A stretch of DNA of 64,000 nt, taken from positions 1 through 64,000 of the forward strand of contig JAHLKG010000011.1 of assembly GCA_025526995.1 (NCBI GenBank). Reading direction: 5' to 3'. Of this stretch, positions 1 through 6,835 are shown one piece after another (positions within the stretch are counted from its first letter, which is position 1; each line of letters begins with the position of its first letter). Source of the stretch: Powellomyces hirtus. Lineage: Eukaryota; Chytridiomycota; Chytridiomycetes; Spizellomycetales; Powellomycetaceae. The notes under the pieces are model-generated. The model made no database searches. It was not told the origin of the DNA and worked only from the letters and a program-made list of their open reading frames with translations. The position numbers were made by a program, and so were the translations under genes.

Positions 1-237
1 GACGCGATAAACTGCCTCCAAGGAAGAAAAATGATCAGTACGGTTTGGCGACGCGTACACTAATTTGCACCGTAAGTTTTTGATTGGGAAGATTGATTGG
101 GTTTTAATCTTTCCGATACCAAGGGAGTTTCCATCACTGAGATGAGAAGCGGAACCATTGATTTGGCACTCTTGTTTTTCTACCTCACTTATCCCACCGA
201 ATGACAGATGGAGCTACAATTTTGAACACTATTGGAA

Positions 238-921
238 ATGAGTACTGAAAGCAAAAAAAGCTGCTTTAACTTGCTTCTGCAGCTCCAAGTGCGGAAGAAG
301 GACTTGACCCCATCCACCAGTGAGGCAAAACAGATAATACAAGATTTCACCACCAACGTTGTGGAACTCGTTGAAGGCCTTCACACCAGTCTCTACGACT
401 CGTCCGACCAGGATACGCGAACAAGCAACAAAAACTCTTCCGAGAACACTGAACAGTTTCAAGTCGAGTTAGGCTGGACTATACCCAACCATGTGACCCC
501 TGCGACACTTGAACCTTTGGCGGATACTCCCACCATCCACATCCTCTTTGCGGATGACGATGTCATTACACAACGAATGTTTGAGCGTTATTGGAAAAAG
601 TACTCCCCTCGCGTTTCAGTGTCTACTGCATCAGATGGCGTCCAAGCCATTGCTCTATTTAAGAAACAACGCTTCTCCATTGCATTTACCGATATTGAAA
701 TGCCATTTAAGGATGGCCTTACTGTTGTTAGTGAAATACGGGCTTTCGAAAGAGAGACCTCTTCACCACCGGTACCCGTCATCGGCGTAAGTGGTTACTC
801 TACGCGTTCGTACCAAGAAAAGGGTATGGCTTTGGGATTCACTGATTTTGTACAGAAGGGGGTAGGCTTCCAAATGAAGGATTGTCATACTTTAGTAGAG
901 CGTTACTGCGGCGTCATCTAA
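238..921 (+). CDS. Stand-alone response-regulator receiver protein
   Basis: Single-exon 227-residue protein. The first ~98 residues have no recognised domain. Residues ~99-225 form a receiver (REC) domain: acidic cluster DDD at 106-108, phospho-acceptor Asp152 in FTDIEMP, switch Ser185 after the VIGVS strand, and conserved Lys207 in FVQKG. All the residues needed for phosphotransfer are therefore present. Such proteins take phosphate from histidine kinases or phosphotransfer proteins, and no output domain is visible. The ATG at 238 is chosen over an upstream in-frame TTG. Family knowledge gives two-component signalling in the cytosol or nucleus. The partner is unknown, although a double hybrid kinase lies 13 kb downstream. 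Fairly sure of the domain, not of the pathway. Confidence 0.8.
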   Translation: MSTESKKSCFNLLLQLQVRKKDLTPSTSEAKQIIQDFTTNVVELVEGLHTSLYDSSDQDTRTSNKNSSENTEQFQVELGWTIPNHVTPATLEPLADTPTIHILFADDDVITQRMFERYWKKYSPRVSVSTASDGVQAIALFKKQRFSIAFTDIEMPFKDGLTVVSEIRAFERETSSPPVPVIGVSGYSTRSYQEKGMALGFTDFVQKGVGFQMKDCHTLVERYCGVI

Positions 922-988
922 ACGTCGGCGTTTGTTAAGCTTCAATGAACCGCGCTTGTAAATTTTTCAGTATTGTATAGGTAAAACA

Positions 989-1339
989 ATGTACTTTAAC
1001 CGAGAGACATCTACATTCAAAGACAAGGCTTCTGTGGACGCTATTGTTAAAACTTTTGAAGACGACCCAGTGTTCTCCATTGTCCCTGAAAATGTCAGGA
1101 GGGAGATCCTAGATGCCTTCTACAAGGACTTGGCAGAGAACCGCGTCGAAGAACTACTCCGCGAATCCAAGCCAAAGACGCCAAGGAAACGAAAGGCAGC
1201 CCCAAAGAAGGAGGATGAAGATTCAAAAAAGAAGTCAGCCCCAAAGAAGAAGTCGTTTGATGTCCGCCGTGCAGCAATGTCTGGGAAGGAAGAGGAGCCT
1301 GTTGCTATCTTTGGCGACCAAACAGAAGACAAGGAATGA
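989..1339 (+). CDS. Small basic protein with FF-like motif
   Basis: 116 residues, single exon, starting 68 bp after the receiver gene on the same strand. Residues ~15-52 read like the C-terminal half of an FF domain (the Prp40/CA150 helical module that binds phosphorylated partners), with a D-P-x-F-x-x-I...R-R-E-I-x-D-x-F pattern. Residues ~60-90 are very rich in Lys and Pro (repeated APKKK blocks) and look like a nuclear localisation or nucleic-acid-binding tail. The C-terminus is acidic. The FF assignment is by eye on a short region and could be wrong. A small nuclear protein is the safest reading. Confidence 0.5.
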   Translation: MYFNRETSTFKDKASVDAIVKTFEDDPVFSIVPENVRREILDAFYKDLAENRVEELLRESKPKTPRKRKAAPKKEDEDSKKKSAPKKKSFDVRRAAMSGKEEEPVAIFGDQTEDKE

Positions 1340-1393
1340 AAAGCATTATGTCTTATTGAAAAGTGTTTACATCGTTGAGGGATAACTATCCTA

Positions 1394-1966
1394 CTAGTGG
1401 AGAATCTTAATATCTGTAATAGGGTGACGGCACAGGGGGCAGAACATGTCATCAAAGGCATCTAGTTCAAGCATGCATTTTCCGCATGTATGGTGACCAC
1501 AAGCTAAGACGACAATGGTAAGTTGCTCATATGTTTCGAAACATACAGGACAGTCCAACTCAGGTTTCTCCAATGATTGACTTTGTGCGATTTGTTGCAC
1601 TCGAAGCCTGCCGAGCTGTTCTTCCAAATGCTCCGCGTTGCGTTGCTCGAGTTGTGCATCCTCTTCCAAGCGAGACGTGAGCCTGGCCAGACGGAGTCGA
1701 TAGTGGCGGGCAAGTACTCGATAGTGTAGTCTTGCGCCCGACACGGTGAGCCTTTGAAGGGCAGCCTCTGCGAGCGGTGCAAATTGACGGTTGCGTTGAG
1801 CTGGCATTGCGTGACTGAGGAATTGGTTGGTGACTTGAGCTGATGGTTGGTGACTTGAGGAATTGGTTGGTGACTGCGCTGATGGTTGGTGACTGCGCTG
1901 ATGGTTGGTGATTGAGGAATTGGTTGTTGCCCGAGGAATTGGTTGGAGGGCAGTTTTGGCCTGCAT
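1394..1966 (-). CDS. RING-finger protein, probable E3 ubiquitin ligase
   Basis: 190 residues, single exon, convergent with the preceding gene and only 54 bp from its stop. The C-terminus holds a C3HC4 RING: CPVC, then C-x-H in ACGHH, C-x2-C in CGKC, and final CPLC, with near-canonical spacing. RING fingers recruit E2 enzymes for ubiquitin transfer. Residues ~60-125 are Arg/Leu/Glu-rich and likely a coiled coil. The first ~55 residues are a Ser/Pro/Gln/Asn repeat encoded by the 19-20 bp tandem repeat listed separately, which runs to the start of the gene. Substrate unknown. Confidence 0.75.
   Translation of the reverse strand: MQAKTALQPIPRATTNSSITNHQRSHQPSAQSPTNSSSHQPSAQVTNQFLSHAMPAQRNRQFAPLAEAALQRLTVSGARLHYRVLARHYRLRLARLTSRLEEDAQLEQRNAEHLEEQLGRLRVQQIAQSQSLEKPELDCPVCFETYEQLTIVVLACGHHTCGKCMLELDAFDDMFCPLCRHPITDIKILH
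1817..1949. repeat. 19-20 bp tandem repeat inside RING gene
   Basis: About seven copies of a 19-20 bp unit built on GGTTGGTGACT, alternating between GAGGAATTGGTTGG and CTGATGGTTGG starts. Because units are 19 or 20 bp, the encoded peptide changes frame between copies, giving mixed SPTN, HQPSAQ and NHQRS stretches in the N-terminus of the RING protein. Confidence 0.85.
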
Positions 1967-3504
1967 TTTTCCGTTGGCTTTTATCCAAAAAAATTTCCCA
2001 CTTCTATCGACAGAAAACCGCGCTTTTGGCGATTACCGGTTGCCTGGCCATGAGTGTCCCACCAGTCGGGTTGTGCGGGAAGAGACAGTACGTCACTGTC
2101 CCACCTGTCGGCTTGCGCGGGAGGAGACAGTAGGAGACTGTCCCACCAGTGAGCAGTGCCAAGTCGGCCATTTTGATCGATCAATGCAAAAGAGAAAACA
2201 GGGGAAAGAGCGGGGTGGACAGAATCCCCCCTCGAGTAAGCCCAGGAAACCCAGTACCCAGGGGACAAAGAAAGCTGCAAGTCAGGCGGGTAAGAGTGGA
2301 AAAGAGAGTTGAGCACGTGTGAGAGAGAGAATTCTGAAAAAAGGAATCCTAGTATAAGAAGTTTATAAAATTTGTGTTGGGTTTCCTGGGTTTGGTAAGC
2401 GAGAAAGGAGTGGCTATGAGAAAGAAGGAACGCGTTGGACATTGGACACACCGGTAGCCAAAACGCGTGAAAAAAACAAGACATATGCAGCTCTGGGAAT
2501 CTCAAAGGGACAGAGGAGGATGCGGAGGCCAGGATGTGAAAGGCAGAGCTTAGAATCAAGTGGGGCACAAGGCTCCCATATTAGCAGTAGAGGGAGTGGT
2601 ATGTAGGGAGAGTATGGAGGAATGGGTCAAGTTGGGTAACGTTGGGAAGGCTTATGGAGAGGGCATCGAGAGGCAACCCAAGAAACCCAGTACCCAAAAG
2701 GAATATTAATCTTGACAGAAGAGAGGCAAAGTGGAAAAAAGAAGTTGACAACTTGTGAGTGAACAAAAAAATATGAAATACGATTTACAATATAAGTTTT
2801 TTATAGAATTTGGGTTGGGTTTCTTGGGTTTCTTTCGATGAATGGAAACAAATGGAACATGGGTATAAGGCGTTACCTCGATGGAGCCATGGAGGCATTT
2901 GTCAATGGAACCCAAGGTACCCAGGGTCTAGAAGAGGCAATGGATGAGAAAGGGGGATGGATGGGGCGGGAGGGGATAAGGGGGTCAGCTGTTCAACTAC
3001 AAGTGTATCAGCTACGACGGGAAGCTATCGATAGGCGGAAGAGGTGTGAATAGAATCCTATTTAAGCAAAGTCGCAACTGGTGGTAGCCTCAGTACAGTG
3101 GGAGGACGAGGAGGCCAAAGAGCCATATAGGACAAGGAGCCAAGCGGCTCATTTAGGACACATACATCAAGCTATGGGATGCGCTATAAACAATACAGCG
3201 CTTCTACTTAGACCAAGTGGAAGAATACAACTGGTGTCCGTTTGGATGCTGGGGCATAAACCCTTCTTTCCCAGGGGGGTTTTGCTGTTTTGGCGCAAAG
3301 TACGCACAGATGAGAGAGGGTGCTTACGTAATCAAAGTCGCGGGCTTTCGGACAAGGTGTGGCTTGGGCAAGGACAGACGCGTCGGTGGAAGGGAGGCCA
3401 AAAGGGAGCACACGGCAGCTAAGTGACCTTTGAGTAGACACAGCTCCAAAACGTCGCAAAGTGTTAACTGAACTTGTACTTAGGTCGCCAAAAGTGCCTT
3501 CTCA
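1967..3504. other. Gene-poor stretch with diverged repeats
   Basis: No supportable gene. It contains a 42-43 bp tandem repeat at about 2055-2157 (two and a third copies beginning GTCCCACC), and a diverged tandem duplication of ~435 bp (about 2235-2665 and 2665-3000), each copy opening with AAACCCAGTACCC and carrying a TTGGGTTTC-CTGGGTTT block about 135 bp later. Open frames here are short and lack recognisable motifs. Confidence 0.6.
2235..3000. repeat. Diverged ~435-bp tandem duplication
   Basis: The block at 2240-2400 (AGCCCAGGAAACCCAGTACC, then AGTGGAAAAGAGAGTTGA, then TTGTGTTGGGTTTCCTGGGT) recurs in order at 2672-2832 with substitutions and small indels. A third partial start (AACCCAAGGTACCCAGG) is at ~2909. 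Within each copy the AAACCCA box and the later TGGGTTT box are inverted relative to each other. Confidence 0.6.
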
Positions 3505-3600
3505 TCGGCAAACCATGGCAAATGTACCAATGGCCCTGGGCAAACCGTGCTAAATGTACCAGTGCCCAAAATAGGCACAAACCATCCAACTGTACCTGTC
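3505..3600. repeat. Three imperfect ~31-bp direct repeats
   Basis: GGCAAACCATGGCAAATGTA, GGCAAACCGTGCTAAATGTA and GGCACAAACCATCCAACTGT begin three successive units ending in ACC(A/T)-GT/AT. They abut the 52-bp palindrome and may mark the left border of the mobile element. Confidence 0.6.
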
Positions 3601-3648
3601 GCAGGCCACTGATCCAACTCACGTGAGTTGGATCAGTGGCCTGCGACA
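3597..3648. repeat. Perfect 52-bp palindrome, no spacer
   Basis: 26 bp from TGTCGCAGGCCACTG onward are followed directly by their exact reverse complement, centred on CAC|GTG at 3622/3623. The pairing breaks immediately outside (C/C mismatch). Perfect palindromes of this length without a spacer are rare and cruciform-prone. It sits just upstream of the Ulp1-like exons and at the likely left side of the element. Confidence 0.95.
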
Positions 3649-3710
3649 CCGAGATTTCATCACAAATGGCATCATTGCCAACCGCGTTGGTCACGGACAA
3701 ATCCCCTGAG

Positions 3711-4497
3711 ATTTTTGGATTGACGACACAACCATTCATGAGTGGATGGTTCTCCTCGAACATCAAGGACAACGGCATGTTGAGCACTATCCGCAGGTCT
3801 ACACGATTGAGCCTTCCATTTGGAAAGCAAATGTTCAAGACACTCAGAACTACCATAAAATCCTTCCGGTAGGTCCAAAACAGGCGCTTGTCGAACAGAA
3901 GCGCTCATCAAAGAGAGGCGCTTATCGGAGGGAATTTGGCGCTTCCAATCTGACTTGACATTGTTCTTTCAAACAGGCCCGCCTCATTGTTGAGTCTTAC
4001 GACATCATTGCGCTCCCATATAATCATGGCGGCAACCACTGGAACCTCATTTGGATCGATAGGAGGGTTGGGCAGGGTTTCCTCTTTGAGCCGATCAAGA
4101 GCACGCATCTTGATGCCGAACAGAAGAGAACGGTTAGGGTGCTTGTCCAGGAGGTTTGGAAGACGCGTCTCGGTCAACCATCAAAGCTTCCTTTCACGGC
4201 GATCTATGGGAATCAGACGGACGTGATCAACTGTGGGGTTTACTGTTGCATGATGGCAGATGCCATTATCTGTCGAGGCTGTGGTCAGAATGAATATGGC
4301 GCATTCTCACCCTTGATGCCATGTGGGCAAGGATCATCATCGCAGCATCACTGATGACCGGGCGCATTCTGAATGACCACGACACGGCACCATATTTTGG
4401 GCCGGTGCGGTACAATGTGAGGGAAAAAACCAAGAATGGCTCTTCGTCCAGAAATGGCAACGGCACTGTGTTGCAGATCATTGATCTGGACGACTGA
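3711..4497 (+). CDS. Ulp1-like (C48) cysteine protease, possibly disrupted
   Basis: Two exons give a Ulp1/SENP fold. Exon 3711-3868 encodes the typical opening (DFWIDDTTIHEWM), and intron 3869-3976 (108 nt, GTAGGT...AAACAG, phase 0) joins the second exon. There the catalytic His is in NHWNLIWID, an acidic residue is in FLFEPI (Glu where Asp is usual), the oxyanion Gln is in GNQTDV, and the nucleophile Cys is in INCGVYCC (codon 4232-4234). These proteases remove SUMO from conjugates, and transposons capture them repeatedly. Oddities: an in-frame TGA at 3707 just before the first exon, and a frame stop at 4354 although a family-like C-terminus (ARIIIAASLMTGRI) continues in another frame to 4497. 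An unseen intron or a frameshift is needed. Start not determined. Confidence 0.6.
3876..3945. repeat. RGCGCY cluster, left side of element
   Basis: Four spaced copies (AGGCGCTTG, AAGCGCTC, AGGCGCTTA, TGGCGCTTC) in ~70 bp, lying inside the Ulp1 intron. Comparable clusters occur at 4520-4575, 6010-6070, 6745-6825 and 11,655-11,735. Confidence 0.7.
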
Positions 4498-4499
4498 CA

Positions 4500-4600
4500 G
4501 TGGCCCGTTTGAAAAAAGAAGGCGCTTGGTGGAAACCGTAAGCGCTTGGTTGGAAAGTGTTTGGCGCTTGTTTGTTTACATTGAACTTAAATTAAAAAAG
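4500..4600. repeat. RGCGCY cluster between convergent genes
   Basis: Three copies of a GGCGCTTG/AGCGCTTG motif, each followed by G/T-rich sequence (AAGGCGCTTGGTGG, TAAGCGCTTGGTTGG, TTGGCGCTTGTTTG), in the gap between the Ulp1-like and dioxygenase genes. The spacing is about 25 bp. Confidence 0.7.
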
Positions 4601-4646
4601 GTCTAGTGAGCACTTGTTCGTTTACAATTAAATAATGGTCGAAAAA

Positions 4647-5984
4647 CTAGCGAGCGCGTCCTCCTCCCGGTTTTCGCGCCGGGCCTTCCCCAATTTCACC
4701 TTGCCCATATTTCCGGATCGCGGCGGCTGTGATTGATGGGACTGTGATTGATGTTGTGTAACGCGGGCCACCTGATGTGTCCAGTTGGGCCGTGCAATGA
4801 AATCGGCCAGATTGCCACGTCCAGAAGCAATCCGGCTCCAGGAGGATGTAAAAGCCTTCCTTTGGGTATACGAAGACCCAATCACCTTTGATTTCAGGTC
4901 CAGCAGCACAATAACCCAAGGCCCAACGCGCTTCCAACTTGCGCTTGGTTTCCGTCGGGTCAAGCAAGTCATCGGGAGGTGTCATTCCCATTGGCTTTCC
5001 AGTTGCCCTCAAGATCTCGCCACGAAGCCCGTCATCAAGGTCATCTGTATGACAAACGGCCACGTAGTCCTCCGTTGCAAACATGGGTGGAACAATTTCC
5101 TCAAATTCAGCAAGCGCCTGGTCAGCGGCAAGGAGGAGGTAGCTGGCACATTCTGGATGGCGCAAGGAGGCTTCCGCTAGAAGCTCTTTTGCGAACGAGT
5201 GTTCCGTTGCAACAAGGAACTTGGCGTCAGAAGCTGAGATGTTGTGCTTCAGGGTGAACTTCAAGACGGTTTTGTCGTATACACACCTCGAAGACCCCCG
5301 GCGGAGTCCGGCGCCTACCATGATGCCAGTCGCCTTCCGGATGGCGCCTTGAGTGACTGGAGGGCGGGAGCTGCAAGATGTCCTCAAAATGGCCAAGCGC
5401 CTGTCATGTTCTTTCTGCCCATTGGAATTGTAACAGATTGTGCCAATGAGCTCGCCACCTTCGTCGTAGAACCAGAAGTCCGTTCCAGGACTGGGCTCGA
5501 TGCGTTGCAGACCCTCGAGGTTCCGGGAATTTGGCAGCTTGTCGCCAAAACTGGTGTCAATATATCGCCCTTTGAATTCAGCGAGTTGGGCCGTGGGTGG
5601 CGTCTTGATGATGATGCGGCGATGAGGGCGTCGGCCGGGAGCACCAGAACCGGAAGCGCTTGGGCCATCCTTGCGATATGTAGTCGCTGTTATGGTGCCA
5701 TCAAGAACATCCGCTACTCGCTGCTTGACGTCCTCTTGACGGAACTTTTTTCGACGGTGCTGGACGCGCCCAAGCTTCCCACGGAGGCGCCAGTCCTCAT
5801 GCAGGTCAGGGTGGTCATATTCCAGATGCTTGATGATGCGGGAAACTGCGGCCGGTGGGTCACCTTCGTCAACAAGTTCAAATCCTCGAAGGAGTGGGAT
5901 GAGGCCATTGTTGACATCTGAAAACGTGGCGCAGCACTGTTCTGAAGACATTTCCGGGAGAATATGAACAACCGGCGCATGCAT
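4647..5984 (-). CDS. 2OG-Fe(II) dioxygenase, TET/JBP-like candidate
   Basis: From the Met at 5984 the protein is 445 residues. The C-terminal half has a double-stranded beta-helix signature: His312-x-Asp314 in CHTDD, His396 in RFHC, and Arg408 twelve residues later in GPRYTTS, which fit iron and 2-oxoglutarate binding. The stretch DWVFVYPKEGFYILLEPD between them matches the 'gG.fv.p..g..v...pGd' strands of the fold. N-terminal residues ~20-120 are charged and may bind DNA. Family role: oxidation of a substrate such as 5-methylcytosine (TET), thymine (JBP) or protein. The position inside a transposon favours a DNA role by analogy with fungal KDZ elements. The frame stays open upstream to 6518, but only through DNA repeats, so the later Met is preferred. 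A prolyl-hydroxylase-type enzyme is the alternative. Confidence 0.65.
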   Translation of the reverse strand: MHAPVVHILPEMSSEQCCATFSDVNNGLIPLLRGFELVDEGDPPAAVSRIIKHLEYDHPDLHEDWRLRGKLGRVQHRRKKFRQEDVKQRVADVLDGTITATTYRKDGPSASGSGAPGRRPHRRIIIKTPPTAQLAEFKGRYIDTSFGDKLPNSRNLEGLQRIEPSPGTDFWFYDEGGELIGTICYNSNGQKEHDRRLAILRTSCSSRPPVTQGAIRKATGIMVGAGLRRGSSRCVYDKTVLKFTLKHNISASDAKFLVATEHSFAKELLAEASLRHPECASYLLLAADQALAEFEEIVPPMFATEDYVAVCHTDDLDDGLRGEILRATGKPMGMTPPDDLLDPTETKRKLEARWALGYCAAGPEIKGDWVFVYPKEGFYILLEPDCFWTWQSGRFHCTAQLDTSGGPRYTTSITVPSITAAAIRKYGQGEIGEGPARKPGGGRAR

Positions 5985-6000
5985 TTCGGCATTCGCTTCT

Positions 6001-6078
6001 AGAAAGGCTTTTTTCTGGAGGAGAAAAGGAATGATTAGGCGCTTGATTGAAGAATGATGAGGCGCTCGATTGAAGTAG
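6001..6078. repeat. RGCGCY cluster upstream of dioxygenase
   Basis: ATTAGGCGCTTGATTGAAGA and ATGAGGCGCTCGATTGAAG repeat head to tail about 27 bp apart, just 5' of the preferred dioxygenase start. The similarity extends beyond the hexamer, so each is a ~19 bp element. Confidence 0.7.
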
Positions 6079-6117
6079 GGGCACCATTTTTCATCTTTCA
6101 AAAGAGGGGTTAGGAAG

Positions 6118-6490
6118 GGCGCCATGGTTGTTGGGCCCACAAGGCCTTTCATTCTCACGGTGCCATGTTCCTGAGCAGGCGCCAAGGTTGTTGGGCCCGC
6201 AAGGCCTTTCATTCTCATCGCGCCGCAATCCGAAAACAACTCCAACGAAAAGCCCGAGCGGAACGGAAGAGGCGCCAAGGTTGTTGGGCCCGCAAGGCCT
6301 TTCATTCTCATGGCGCCGCAATCCAAAAACAACTCCAACAAAAGCACGAGCGGAACAGAACGGGTGCCGAGGTTGTTGGGCCCGCAAGACCTTCCATTCT
6401 CACGGCGCCACGTTCCCGAGCTGGCGCCAAGGTTGTCGATTGTCGGACCCGTCGGGCCTTTCATTTTCATGGTCCCACCACAGGAGCGCC
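6118..6490. repeat. Five tandem copies of a 60/92-93 bp unit
   Basis: Units start at 6118, 6178, 6271, 6363 and 6423 with GGCGCCAAGGTTGTTGGGCC or close variants, continue with CAAGGCCTTTCATTCTCA, and are 60, 93, 92 and 60 bp apart. The two long copies carry an extra ~33 bp (CAATCC-AAAACAACTCCAAC...). Both edges carry GGCGCC, linking the array to the element-wide hexamer. On the minus strand parts read MKGLAGPTTLAP, but unit lengths break the frame, so it is more likely DNA signal than protein. Confidence 0.85.
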
Positions 6491-6537
6491 AGCGACAAAG
6501 CGAACAGGGCCAGAACACTCACCAGCATTTGAGGGGA

Positions 6538-6552
6538 GGGGGGGGGGGGGGG
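6538..6552. repeat. G15 homopolymer
   Basis: Run of 15 G after GAGGGGAGGG, in the gap between the divergently transcribed dioxygenase and transposase. It could form a quadruplex or exclude nucleosomes; function not shown. Confidence 0.8.
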
Positions 6553-6744
6553 TAATAGAGGGGTTGAAATGCTGTGGAAGATGTGCCAGAATTGACGTGA
6601 GAGTTTTGCCTGAGAGGTGACTATGGGAGTTCATCACTTGGGAGTTGAGGTTGACATGAAAGTTGTGACGAAATTCCATCTTTTGAACCACTGGTTCAAA
6701 CCGGAATGGCAGATTCGAATCCACACAGGCGCCAATCTTTGAAC

Positions 6745-6826
6745 ATCAGAAGCGCTTGAGTGAGTCGCTGATTCGAACCATGAAGCCAATGAGGCGCCAA
6801 CAACGGATTTCGACAAGCGCTTGAGC
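6745..6826. repeat. RGCGCY cluster before transposase
   Basis: AGAAGCGCTTGAGTGAG, ATGAGGCGCCAACAACG and ACAAGCGCTTGAGCTGG lie within 80 bp directly upstream of the transposase ATG. Two of them share AAGCGCTTGAG. Confidence 0.7.
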
Positions 6827-6835
6827 TGGAAAATC

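Noticed and set aside
4785..5921. Plus-strand open frames within the dioxygenase
   Set aside because: They have no recognisable motif and overlap the frame that carries the iron-binding residues.
6126..6518. Upstream extension of the dioxygenase with MKGLAGPTTLAP repeats
   Set aside because: It begins at a GTG and passes through 60/92/93-bp DNA repeats that change frame, so translation of this region is unlikely to be under selection.
6700..6735. tRNA T-arm-like GATTCGAATCC
   Set aside because: No acceptor, anticodon or D-arm pairing can be built around it.
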